DNA of 64,000 bases from Caryophanales bacterium (GCA_029257405.1 JARIBO010000017.1:48065-112064), one strand, 5' to 3'; positions 21,600 through 30,323 are shown, counted from the first letter of the stretch. A program made the numbers and translations. The notes: generated by a model not told the origin, from the letters alone.

Positions 21600-22121
21600 A
21601 TGAAAAAATATATTATATGGATTAGTCTGTTTTCAATCTTTTTAGTAGTTAGTGCGTGTAGTAATAATACAAATGAAAATACTGAAAAAACAGAACCTAC
21701 TAATGGTTATTCAGTAGAAGAAAAAGAGGATTCCTTAACAGAAGATGAAGCTGAAAATTGGATAGGCGCAGGTGTTCATCATAAAAAAATAGATTCTGAA
21801 ACAATTGAAATTGAAACAACTGATAATAAAGAATTGTATGGACTATCTGAATCTGCAAAAGAAGACTTGAATAAAATTGAAGAAGATTCTGAAATTTCAT
21901 ATTTATATCAGCATCATACAGAAAAGAAACATCCAGTCATCCAATCTATAAAAGATGTGGATTATGATTGGGACTCTCATCACGATCAAAAACATAAGTT
22001 TGATGAACATTACCATAATCATATTCAAGAACATCACAAAGAAGATCAAAATCATCATAAAGAAAATAAAAAACAAGAGCATCACAAAGAAGATGGCGAA
22101 AAACACCATCACAATAACTAG
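21600..22121 (+). CDS. Putative lipoprotein with His/Glu/Lys-rich C-terminus
   Basis: Signal peptide and lipobox (LVVSAC), acidic middle, C-terminus HHDQKHKFDEHYHNHIQEHHKEDQNHHKENKKQEHHKEDGEKHHHNN. Confidence 0.75.
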   Translation: MKKYIIWISLFSIFLVVSACSNNTNENTEKTEPTNGYSVEEKEDSLTEDEAENWIGAGVHHKKIDSETIEIETTDNKELYGLSESAKEDLNKIEEDSEISYLYQHHTEKKHPVIQSIKDVDYDWDSHHDQKHKFDEHYHNHIQEHHKEDQNHHKENKKQEHHKEDGEKHHHNN

Positions 22122-22133
22122 GAGCTAAAACTT

Positions 22134-22171
22134 AAATACCCAATATTTTTTATGAAATATTGGGTATTTTT
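22134..22171 (+). terminator. Terminator after lipoprotein gene
   Basis: aaatacccaatattttttatgaaatattgggtattttt. Confidence 0.85.
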
Positions 22172-22217
22172 ATCTTAAAAATGTAATATAGAAATAAAAA
22201 GAAAAGTAGGTGTTATA

Positions 22218-22367
22218 ATGAAGTTTGTTTCTTTTAATGCAATGACAAATAAAGGCTTAGATAAAAAAGTGAATAATTTTCTTAGTAATCATTCAGATAT
22301 AGAAGTAATAGATATTAAATATGCAGCAAGTATTGGTTTTATGTATGCGGCAATTTTATATCGCTAA
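22218..22367 (+). CDS. 49-aa small protein, Cse60-like
   Basis: MKFVSFNAMTNKGLDKKVNNFLSNHSDIEVIDIKYAASIGFMYAAILYR; sits between two terminators; the KKVNxFLxxxxxIEVIDIK pattern resembles Cse60-type small proteins. Not in the ORF track (too short). Confidence 0.6.
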   Translation: MKFVSFNAMTNKGLDKKVNNFLSNHSDIEVIDIKYAASIGFMYAAILYR

Positions 22368-22386
22368 AATAAGTATAATTCATAAG

Positions 22387-22416
22387 AAAGCACCTCTAAA
22401 ATTTAGAGGTGCTTTT
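22387..22416. terminator. Bidirectional terminator
   Basis: aaagcacctctaaaatttagaggtgctttt between convergent genes. Confidence 0.85.
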
Positions 22417-22428
22417 ATATATAGAATT

Positions 22429-22878
22429 TTAAATGTCAGAAGGTTCTCTGGTTTTTAATTTTTGTTTTAAGTCGTTTAATCGGATCATAAGCTCTTCATA
22501 CTCAGTTAAACTAATATTACATCGTTCAATTTCTTTTAATACTTTTTGTGTAATAATGCTTTTTTCATTATAAGCTTTTTCTTCAAGTAAAATATAAACT
22601 TTACGCTCATCCTCTTTAGAACGTTCTTTACGCAACCAGCCATTTTCTTGCATCCGGTTAATCATCGGTGTAAGTGTCCCTGTACCGAGATTGACTTGTT
22701 CGCCTAACTCTTTCATCGTGATTTCGTCACGCTCCCATAATGCTAATAAAACTAAGTATTGAGGGTAAGTTAGACCGAACGGTTTTAAAACACTTTTATA
22801 TAGTTTTGTGAACTCAGCTGACGTTTCATAAACAGCAAAACAAAGTTGTTTATCAAGCGTGAGAAAATCTTTCATCAC
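22429..22878 (-). CDS. ohrR: MarR family regulator, OhrR-like
   Basis: LDKQLCFAVYETSAEFTKLYKSVLKPFGLTYPQYLVLLALWE with the N-terminal peroxide-sensing Cys position; adjacent to ohr and gpx. Confidence 0.85.
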   Translation of the reverse strand: MMKDFLTLDKQLCFAVYETSAEFTKLYKSVLKPFGLTYPQYLVLLALWERDEITMKELGEQVNLGTGTLTPMINRMQENGWLRKERSKEDERKVYILLEEKAYNEKSIITQKVLKEIERCNISLTEYEELMIRLNDLKQKLKTREPSDI

Positions 22879-23348
22879 ATAAGCTCTTCCAAATCTTTTT
22901 TCATTTTTTCTGGATTAGTTTGAGGTGCGTAACGTTTTACGACTTCACCATGACGATCTACTAGAAACTTTGTGAAATTCCATTTAATTTTATTAGATAA
23001 CATACCTTGCTTTTCAGATACTAAATGCTCAAATAACGGTTCTGCATTATCTCCATTGACATCAACTTTTGCAAGCATTGGGAATGTCACACCATAGTTG
23101 ATTTGACAAAATTCTGTTGTTTCACCAGCATCATCGAACTCTTGGTTAAATTGATCGCTCGGAAAACCAAGAATCACCAGTCCTTTATCACTATACTCTT
23201 CATATAATGCTTGTAAATCTCCAAATTGTGATGCAAATCCACATTTGCTTGCTGTATTAACAATAATAAGCGGTTGTCCTTTATATTCGTTTAAAGATAA
23301 CGTATCCCCATTAGTTTTTTTTACTTCAAAATCATAAACAGATACCAT
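22875..23348 (-). CDS. Glutathione peroxidase-like thiol peroxidase (BsaA type)
   Basis: IVNTASKCGFASQFGDLQALYEEY, WNFTKFLVDRHGEVV. Confidence 0.92.
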   Translation of the reverse strand: MVSVYDFEVKKTNGDTLSLNEYKGQPLIIVNTASKCGFASQFGDLQALYEEYSDKGLVILGFPSDQFNQEFDDAGETTEFCQINYGVTFPMLAKVDVNGDNAEPLFEHLVSEKQGMLSNKIKWNFTKFLVDRHGEVVKRYAPQTNPEKMKKDLEELM

Positions 23349-23362
23349 TTTAATTCCTCCTT

Positions 23363-23782
23363 TTAATTTGTAATAACTTCAACTTCAACATTTCCATTAA
23401 TTGCTTTAGAATAAGGACAGTAATTATGTGCCTTATGTGCATATTCTAAAGCGACTTCTTGTTCAACACCTTCAATTGTTACTTCAAGTTTAACACCTAA
23501 TTTAACACCACCGTCTTCTTTATCAGAATAAAGTGATACCGTTGCAATGACTTCGCTACTCTTATATTCAATTTTATCCTTATCTAAAATTAATTCAAGT
23601 GCACTATTAAAACAAGCGCTATATCCTGCTGCAAATAATTGTTCAGGATTTGATGCTGTTGTAGTTTCACCGCCAAGAGCTTTGGGTTTTGCTACGTCTA
23701 AATAAAAAATATTATCTGGTGATGAAACAGATCCATCACGTCCACCTGTATTAGTAATTGTAGTTTCAAAAAGAGCTTTCAT
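23363..23782 (-). CDS. ohr: Organic hydroperoxide resistance protein
   Basis: OsmC/Ohr family; NPEQLFAAGYSACFNSAL and AHNYCPYSKAINGNVEV reactive cysteines. Confidence 0.94.
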   Translation of the reverse strand: MKALFETTITNTGGRDGSVSSPDNIFYLDVAKPKALGGETTTASNPEQLFAAGYSACFNSALELILDKDKIEYKSSEVIATVSLYSDKEDGGVKLGVKLEVTIEGVEQEVALEYAHKAHNYCPYSKAINGNVEVEVITN

Positions 23783-23830
23783 TTAAATTCCCCATTTCTT
23801 TTAAGTTGTGCATGATTTAATCTTACACGA

Positions 23831-23847
23831 TGTAATTGGTAATTACA
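23831..23847. promoter_or_regulatory. Candidate OhrR operator upstream of ohr
   Basis: Perfect inverted repeat TGTAATT-ggt-AATTACA just upstream of the ohr-gpx-ohrR operon. Confidence 0.6.
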
Positions 23848-23908
23848 ATTTTAAAGCATTTATAATTCAGTTTTATATTAATTAATTCTTAAGTATTAGA
23901 TAATAAAA

Positions 23909-23946
23909 CAAAAAAGCATAGAATTATTTTCTATGCTTTTTTTATT
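23909..23946 (-). terminator. Terminator after selO
   Basis: aaaaaagcatagaattattttctatgcttttttt. Confidence 0.8.
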
Positions 23947-25373
23947 TAAGTTCCACAATAGGTTTTATAAGAATCATCGCGTCTATCATCAGGAAATATA
24001 TATGCAAGTTGTTTTTCATTATATTCATATGGATTTTTAATTAGTGATAATAACTCATTTAGTTTTGTTTTATCACCGGTAGTTTCAACTTCTTCAATCG
24101 CTTCTTCCACAAGGTAATTTCTTGGTATCATAGCGGGATTAACTTGTTTCATTCGTTTAATTGAGCTGTCTAAATTAGGCGTAATTATTTCAATCCATTG
24201 TTCATACCATGCATTTAATTTGATTGAAGTAGTTAAATTTAAAGCTAGTTTGTCTTGAAGAGTAAGGGCTCTAAAAGTTTCTGTGAAATCGCGTTTTTCT
24301 TCTTCCATAATTGCAAACAAGTCACTGACAAGGTCTAAATTTTTAGGACTTCGTTCAGTTAAACCAATTTTTTTGAGTAAACCTTCTTGAAAATAATGTT
24401 CAAATAAATCTTTATACTTATTAAGTTCTGTTTTAGCGAGAGTTAAAGCTTCATCTTCGTCTTGTGAAAAAAGGGGAAGTATCGCTTCAGCAAAACGGGT
24501 TAAGTTCCAAGCGCCAATATTTGGTTGTTGATTATAAGCATAACGTCCTTGTTGGTCGATTGAACTAAAGACTTGATTACTTTTATACGTATCAAGAAAT
24601 GCACATGGTCCATAATCAATTGTTTCACCACTAATTGTCATATTATCTGTATTCATAACACCATGAATAAAACCAATAATTTGCCATTTAGCAATTAGCT
24701 TAGCTTGATTTTTAATGACAGTTTTAAATAAACTAAGGTAAGGTGACGCTGTCTGAAGTAAATGAGGATAATGTTTGTTAATTGCATAATCAGCAAGTGC
24801 TTGCACGTCTTTTAATTTACCGTAGTAACTAGCATATTGAAAAGTACCAACGCGTAAATGGCTCGAAGCGACTCTTACAACTAGTGCACCACGTTCCATT
24901 CTCGTTCTTAAAACACGCTTACCTGTTTCAATAACAGCAAGACTCCTTGTAGTCGGAATATTTAATTGGTGCATGGCTTCACTTATAATATATTCACGCA
25001 ACATTGGCCCAAGAGTAGCCATACCATCACCACCACGTGAAAATGGGGTAGGTCCACTTCCTTTCAACTGTAAATCTGATCCATTAGGAAGCTCACCTAA
25101 TAATATAGCACGACCGTCTCCAAGCATGGTTAAATGTCCAAATTGATGACCCATATAACTCTGGGCAATCGGAGTTAACCCGCTAGTGTCAGTACCTGAA
25201 AGAAGATTAAGGCCTTCAGGGGATAAAAGATAATCTGTATCTAAATTCAACTGTTTAGCATATTCTTTATTAAAGATTGTATATTTTGGTTCAATGGTAG
25301 ATGTAGGAAAAACACTTTTATAAAAAAGAGTAGGTAAGGTTAAATAATCACTTTTAGAGAGAAATGTATACAT
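23946..25373 (-). CDS. selO: SelO/YdiU family protein adenylyltransferase (pseudokinase fold)
   Basis: YMGHQFGHLTMLGDGRAILLGE, LQLKGSGPTPFSRGGDGMATLGPMLREYIISEAMH, GVMNTDNM; C-terminal Cys (TYCGT). Start moved to MYTFLSK. Confidence 0.95.
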   Translation of the reverse strand: MYTFLSKSDYLTLPTLFYKSVFPTSTIEPKYTIFNKEYAKQLNLDTDYLLSPEGLNLLSGTDTSGLTPIAQSYMGHQFGHLTMLGDGRAILLGELPNGSDLQLKGSGPTPFSRGGDGMATLGPMLREYIISEAMHQLNIPTTRSLAVIETGKRVLRTRMERGALVVRVASSHLRVGTFQYASYYGKLKDVQALADYAINKHYPHLLQTASPYLSLFKTVIKNQAKLIAKWQIIGFIHGVMNTDNMTISGETIDYGPCAFLDTYKSNQVFSSIDQQGRYAYNQQPNIGAWNLTRFAEAILPLFSQDEDEALTLAKTELNKYKDLFEHYFQEGLLKKIGLTERSPKNLDLVSDLFAIMEEEKRDFTETFRALTLQDKLALNLTTSIKLNAWYEQWIEIITPNLDSSIKRMKQVNPAMIPRNYLVEEAIEEVETTGDKTKLNELLSLIKNPYEYNEKQLAYIFPDDRRDDSYKTYCGT

Positions 25374-25448
25374 ACAATCATTCCTTTTTAAATTATTTGT
25401 TAGTCCAATTTTAACATACAATGTTTATGAAAATTTAATATTTGAATT

Positions 25449-25489
25449 AAAAAAACCTATCAATTAGGTTTGATCCTAAAAGATAGGTT
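25449..25489 (-). terminator. Terminator after acetate symporter gene
   Basis: aaaaaacctatc...gataggtt inverted repeat; T-run on the minus strand. Confidence 0.7.
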
Positions 25490-25499
25490 AAATATAAAC

Positions 25500-27053
25500 T
25501 TAATGTGATGAATCTTGAACAGATATTCCTGTATGAGCTTTAACTCTAATTTCATTATAAATAACATTATTTTGAGCAACGTTATGTTTCTTAGCAGAAA
25601 GGACTGATGCTAAGTAACCGACTAAAAATCCAAGTGGAATTGTAATAATTGCTGGTACAGCTAAGTTAACAAGTGGATCACCAACAAAGATTGCAGCACC
25701 TTCAACCGGACTCCAGAAGTTTGGTCCCATTACTCCTAAAATTAATGATGAAATAACACCAGTTAAAATAACAGCAACAGCTCCTGTAGAGTTAAATCCT
25801 CTCCAGTAAATTGTATAAAGAATAACCGGTAAGTTAGCAGATGCACCGATACTAAACGCAAATGAAACTAAAAATGAAACGTTTAAACTTTGAGCAAATA
25901 AAGCTAAAAATATTGAAATAACAGCAATCGAGATGGATCCAATTCGTGCAGCTAATACTTGTTGTTTTTGTGTTAGTTTACCATCTTTTATAATTTCACC
26001 ATAAATATCATGTGAAATAGCAGAAGCACCCGTTAAAACAAGTCCTGAAACAACCGCTAGAATCGTAGCAAATGCAACAGCTGAGATGAATGACATTAAG
26101 ACGTCACCACCTAAAAATTCAGCAAGTAATGGAGCTGCTGTATTACCTGCAGAACTTTCTGCCATTATACTATCAACACCAACTAAATGTAATGCACCTA
26201 ACCCTAAGAAAATTGTCATTGAAAAGAATATAGTTGTAATCCAAGTCGTCCATTTAATTGAAGAACGAGCTGTTTTTGCGTCTTTTACTGTAAAGAATCG
26301 CATTAAAATATGTGGCAAACCGGATGTACCTAAGACGAGTGCCATCATCATGGAGACGGAGTCGAGTGTACTTGTGTATTTCATCCCTGGAACTAAGTAT
26401 TCTTCACCATGATCGTTTGCAATTGTGTCAAACATATTCATAATGGAAAAATCAAACTGAGCAAATACTAGAACAGCAAGTAATCCTGTACCAAAGAGTA
26501 ATAATCCAGCTTTAATAATTTGAACCCATGAAGTTGCTGTCATACCCCCGAATAAAACATATGTAGTCATCATAATTCCAACAATTAAAACAGCTAACCA
26601 ATAATCAATTCCGAATAATAATTTAATAAGTGCGCCTGCTCCAACTAACTGTGCAATCATGTATAAAATAACGATGACAATTGTTCCAAATGCAGCTGCA
26701 CCACGTACACGTTTTTCATTGAAACGTGCAGTTAACATGTCTGCAAGTGTATATCTACCAAGATTACGCATTGGTTCAGCAATAATATAAAGTAAAACTA
26801 AATTTGCAACAACATACCCAACAGAGAAGAAAAATCCGTCAAATCCTGTAAGAGCTATTGCACCTGAAACTCCAAGGAATGCAGCAGCTGATAAATAGTC
26901 ACCAGCAATAGCAAATCCGTTTTGCCATCCTTTGAGCCCACCACCTGCAGTATAAAAATCACTTGCTGAAGATGTTCTTTTAGAAGCAATATAAGTTACA
27001 ACTAAAGTTAAACCAACAATACCTAAGAAAAAACTAACTGTAACAAAGCTCAT
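25500..27053 (-). CDS. Sodium/solute symporter, cation acetate symporter (ActP-like)
   Basis: SSSF family; DFYTAGGGLKGWQNGFAIAGDYLSAAAFLG; paired with a DUF485 gene. Confidence 0.93.
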   Translation of the reverse strand: MSFVTVSFFLGIVGLTLVVTYIASKRTSSASDFYTAGGGLKGWQNGFAIAGDYLSAAAFLGVSGAIALTGFDGFFFSVGYVVANLVLLYIIAEPMRNLGRYTLADMLTARFNEKRVRGAAAFGTIVIVILYMIAQLVGAGALIKLLFGIDYWLAVLIVGIMMTTYVLFGGMTATSWVQIIKAGLLLFGTGLLAVLVFAQFDFSIMNMFDTIANDHGEEYLVPGMKYTSTLDSVSMMMALVLGTSGLPHILMRFFTVKDAKTARSSIKWTTWITTIFFSMTIFLGLGALHLVGVDSIMAESSAGNTAAPLLAEFLGGDVLMSFISAVAFATILAVVSGLVLTGASAISHDIYGEIIKDGKLTQKQQVLAARIGSISIAVISIFLALFAQSLNVSFLVSFAFSIGASANLPVILYTIYWRGFNSTGAVAVILTGVISSLILGVMGPNFWSPVEGAAIFVGDPLVNLAVPAIITIPLGFLVGYLASVLSAKKHNVAQNNVIYNEIRVKAHTGISVQDSSH

Positions 27054-27397
27054 TTATTTTCACCTCTAGATTCATATTCTGCTATAACTTGTGCAGCTTG
27101 TTTATCAAATGAATTTGCTTTTCTAATATAGATTGTGCAAAGTACAACTGTCATAATAAATAGAGCAGCAGAATATATCCAAACACCTGTTATATTACCA
27201 ATAACTTTTTGTTCTAGAACAGGAGTAAACGCAAGGATAGGTAAAAGAATATAAAAGATTAAAAATGCGCCTGTTACTGAGAAAAGAAACCGATTCTTTT
27301 TTCTTACAAAATGATTAAATTTTTCCATTTGTTCTATTTCTGAATAATTCTTACTTGTCCATTCCTTTGGTTTGAAACTGTCGTTATCATTTTTCAT
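27050..27397 (-). CDS. DUF485 family membrane protein
   Basis: FVRKKNRFLFSVTGAFLIFYILLPILAFTP...; 4-bp overlap with the symporter gene, as is typical of actP pairs. Confidence 0.88.
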   Translation of the reverse strand: MKNDNDSFKPKEWTSKNYSEIEQMEKFNHFVRKKNRFLFSVTGAFLIFYILLPILAFTPVLEQKVIGNITGVWIYSAALFIMTVVLCTIYIRKANSFDKQAAQVIAEYESRGENK

Positions 27398-27653
27398 TTG
27401 AAAATTCCTTCCTCAATTTAAGCTATAATAAGAATGCATCTCGTATTCTATATGAAAAAAATAATAATACAGAATAATAATATACAATGACTAAAAACAG
27501 GTTTTAAATGTCGTTATTTTCGCTTTAAGAAAGCGTTTTAATAAATTGTTATAGAACATGATTTAATAAAAGATTTAAATAAGTTGTTTATTGAATCTTT
27601 TTTTATAAAATTAAAATGTTATGATGAATATATGAAGGAAAGGAGAGGGTATT

Positions 27654-28490
27654 ATGTTAATGAAAAAATTAAGTAATGGAGAAAAAATACCAAAAGTTGG
27701 TTTAGGCGTTTATAAAATGACAGATAAAGAAGAAGCAATTAATGCAATTACCACTGCTCTTGAAGTTGGTTATCGTGCAATTGATACAGCAACTTTATAT
27801 AATAATGAATCAGTTGTCGGAGAAGCAATTAAAGTCTCTAACGTACCAAGAGAAGATATATTTATAACGACAAAAGTATGGAATAGCGATCAAGGGTACG
27901 ATGAAACTTTACGTGCATTTGAAAAATCATTGGAGTTATTACAACTAGACTATTTGGATTCTTATTTAACCCATTGGCCTGTTCCAGGTAAATTTACTGA
28001 AACATACCGTGCGATAGAACGTCTTTATGAAGAAAAACTTATTCGTGTGCCTGGTGTTTCTAATCACCATGAAGAACATTTACGCGAGTTAGAAAAAAGC
28101 TCGAATATTAAACCAGTCATTAATCAAATCGAATGTCATCCATTATTACAACAAAATGAGCTCATTGCATTTTGTAAGGAAAGAGATATATCAGTGATGG
28201 CATGGGGGCCACTTGGACGTGGTAGAGTCTTACCAGATGAAGTGTTATCAGAAATTGGTAAAAAATATAATAAAACTGCAGCTCAAGTAATCTTGAGATG
28301 GCATCTTGAACGCGATACAATTATTATTCCAAAATCAGTCACTCCGTCACGGATTAAAGAAAACTTCGAAGTGTTTGATTTTTCACTTGACCAAGCAGAT
28401 ATGAAAAAGCTAGAAGAATATGATTGTAATGGACGTACGGGAGCAAATTCAAGTGAACCAGATTTTATGCGACATTTTGAAGGCATGTAA
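27654..28490 (+). CDS. Aldo/keto reductase
   Basis: VGLGVYKM, GYRAIDTATLYNNE, LDYLDSYLTHWPVPGK, IPKSVTPSRIKENFEVFDF. Confidence 0.95.
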   Translation: MLMKKLSNGEKIPKVGLGVYKMTDKEEAINAITTALEVGYRAIDTATLYNNESVVGEAIKVSNVPREDIFITTKVWNSDQGYDETLRAFEKSLELLQLDYLDSYLTHWPVPGKFTETYRAIERLYEEKLIRVPGVSNHHEEHLRELEKSSNIKPVINQIECHPLLQQNELIAFCKERDISVMAWGPLGRGRVLPDEVLSEIGKKYNKTAAQVILRWHLERDTIIIPKSVTPSRIKENFEVFDFSLDQADMKKLEEYDCNGRTGANSSEPDFMRHFEGM

Positions 28491-28518
28491 TAAAAATTTT
28501 AAAAGGAGATAGATTATA

Positions 28519-28740
28519 ATGAATTTTGAAGCAGCATTAAAAGAATTGAAATCAGGTGGCCGAGTCATTCGTAATGGTTGGGGCGGAGCAGAAAAGTACA
28601 TTAAAATTGTTAAAGAAGGCGTGCATGATGGTCAAATTTTAAATCCCTACTTTGTAATTAATGTTGAAGGTGAAGGATATACAATATTTACCCCAACAGT
28701 GTGTGATTTACTAGCAGAAGACTGGGAAAAAGTTGAGTAA
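28519..28740 (+). CDS. DUF2829 family protein (Tad2 family)
   Basis: 73 aa; MNFEAALKELKSGGRVIRNGWGG...KYIKI...LNPYFVI...FTPTVCDLLAEDWEKVE fits the DUF2829 pattern. Confidence 0.82.
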   Translation: MNFEAALKELKSGGRVIRNGWGGAEKYIKIVKEGVHDGQILNPYFVINVEGEGYTIFTPTVCDLLAEDWEKVE

Positions 28741-29512
28741 GATAAATAAGGAAACGATAAAGTTAAGAGAGTATGAAAATCAAACTGTATTTATTACTGG
28801 TGCTGCATCAGGAATAGGACGGGCACAAGCGCTTGCTTTTTTAGAAAATGGAGCGAAAGTATTCGGATTTGATATTAATGAAACTGGTTTAACTGAGTTA
28901 GCAAAAAAATATCCGAATCATTTTGCTTATTATATTGGTAGTGTAACTGATCGTAAGCTTATAGAAGAAGCGGTTAATTTTGCGCTTAAATGTTATCATA
29001 AAATTGATATATTACTCAATACAGCAGGTGTTTTAGATGGTTTTAAAGAAACACTAGAAACAGATGAAGCCTTATGGGATAAAGTGATGAATACAAATGT
29101 TAAAGGGACTTATCTCGTAACTAACGCAATTTTACCTTCTATGCTTGAGTATGAAAATGGTGTGATAGTTAATATGGCTTCAATTGCTGGATTTGTTGGA
29201 GGTGGGGGAGGAGCAGCATATACCGCTTCAAAACATGCAATTATCGGTTACACTAAGCAACTTGATTTGGATTATTGTAGGCATGGTATTAGAGCTAATG
29301 CTATAGCTCCAGGCGCTATCCAAACACCTATGAATCAAGCAGACTTTGAAGGTGACGGAGAGATAGCAAACTGGGTAAAAGAAGAAACACCAGCTCATCG
29401 CTGGGCTGAACCAGAAGAAGTAGCTAATTTAACGCTTTATTTAGCAAGTCAATTTTCAAGTTATATACATGGAACTGTGATACCAATTGATGGTGGTTGG
29501 TTAGCCAAGTAA
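28733..29512 (+). CDS. Short-chain dehydrogenase/reductase (TTG start)
   Basis: Rossmann TGAASGIGRAQA, NTAGVL, YTASKHA, C-terminal IPIDGGW; overlaps the DUF2829 stop by 8 bp. Confidence 0.93.
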   Translation: MSKINKETIKLREYENQTVFITGAASGIGRAQALAFLENGAKVFGFDINETGLTELAKKYPNHFAYYIGSVTDRKLIEEAVNFALKCYHKIDILLNTAGVLDGFKETLETDEALWDKVMNTNVKGTYLVTNAILPSMLEYENGVIVNMASIAGFVGGGGGAAYTASKHAIIGYTKQLDLDYCRHGIRANAIAPGAIQTPMNQADFEGDGEIANWVKEETPAHRWAEPEEVANLTLYLASQFSSYIHGTVIPIDGGWLAK

Positions 29513-29542
29513 TTATTTTATTTAGTTAATTTTTAGAAATTA

Positions 29543-29609
29543 ACACTACGGCACTTGTATCCTTTGGTCGTAGTTATGAGTAGTGTAATTTATTATGCTA
29601 CAAAGGAGC
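29543..29609 (+). promoter_or_regulatory. preQ1-II-type riboswitch controlling queT translation
   Basis: P1 ACTACG(29545-29550)/CGTAGT(29569-29574); P1-loop CCTTTG (29561-29566) complementary to CAAAGG (29601-29606), which overlaps the SD; P4 hairpin GTAGTGTAA-ttta-TTATGCTAC (29580-29601) abuts the SD. Confidence 0.82.
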
Positions 29610-29618
29610 TTAATTCAA

Positions 29619-30134
29619 TTGTATAGTTTAACAAGAAAAAAATCTGAGCCACATAAATCGGTCGCTCTAGAATTAACAAAAATTTCACTGGTTACCTCAC
29701 TCTATGTTGTTGTGACCATTATGTTTGCCGTTTTAAGTTTTGGCGTTATTCAAATTCGCATTTCAGAAATGTTTAATTATTTAGCTTTATATCATAAACG
29801 GTATGTAGTTGCAGTAACGTTAGGCGTTATATTTGCTAACTTTTTATCACCAACTTGGATGCTTGATGTTCCAATTGGTGGAATAGCAACTTTCTTAATG
29901 TTGATTTTAAGTCGTTTTATAACTAAAAACATAGCTAATGACATCTTAAAAATAGTTATTACAGCTATTTTATTTTCACTTTCTATGTTTACAGTTGCAG
30001 CTCAATTAACTTTATTACTTCATTTACCGTTTTTATCGACTTGGTTGATAGTAGGTCTTGGTGAACTCGTTTCAATGACAATAGGAGGTATCGTTATATA
30101 TTTACTAAGTAAAAAAATTAATTTGAAAAGTTAA
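29619..30134 (+). CDS. queT: QueT family queuosine-precursor transporter (TTG start)
   Basis: QueT-like membrane protein (SFGVIQIRISEMFNYLALYHKRYVVAVTLGVIFANFLSP...DVPIGGIATF). The SD aaaggag lies at 29602-29608, so the ORF-track ATG at 29595 is upstream of it. Confidence 0.88.
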   Translation: MYSLTRKKSEPHKSVALELTKISLVTSLYVVVTIMFAVLSFGVIQIRISEMFNYLALYHKRYVVAVTLGVIFANFLSPTWMLDVPIGGIATFLMLILSRFITKNIANDILKIVITAILFSLSMFTVAAQLTLLLHLPFLSTWLIVGLGELVSMTIGGIVIYLLSKKINLKS

Positions 30135-30165
30135 ACATATCTTTATTTCAATAAAGATATGTTTA
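30132..30165 (+). terminator. Stem-loop after queT
   Basis: taaacatatctttatttcaataaagatatgttta. Confidence 0.6.
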
Positions 30166-30240
30166 ACAAGATAAATTAAGTTATATATATTATGCAAAAC
30201 ATATACTTGGGGGGGTACTTAAAAATTGTGAGCATAGATT

Positions 30241-30269
30241 TTGACTCTATGTAGGAAAGCTTGTATATT
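30241..30269 (+). promoter_or_regulatory. Sigma-A promoter TTGACT-N17-TATATT
   Basis: -35 at 30241-30246 and -10 at 30264-30269, upstream of the TTG start at 30352. Confidence 0.6.
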
Positions 30270-30307
30270 GAATATAATAAAAGTTTTATTTTTTTTAGCA
30301 CAATTTT

Positions 30308-30323
30308 ATACCCCTACCCGTAT
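30308..30323. promoter_or_regulatory. Candidate CsoR/CstR-family operator
   Basis: ATACCCCTACCCGTAT in the 5' UTR; ATAC/GTAT ends with C-tract core resemble CsoR-family operators. A G7 tract TACTTGGGGGGGTAC lies at 30204-30218. Confidence 0.4.

Noticed and set aside
21903-22112. 69-aa Met/Phe-rich minus-strand ORF opposite the His-rich lipoprotein tail
   Set aside because: Simply the reverse complement of CAT/CAC-rich codons giving Met/Val/Phe runs; not a real membrane peptide.
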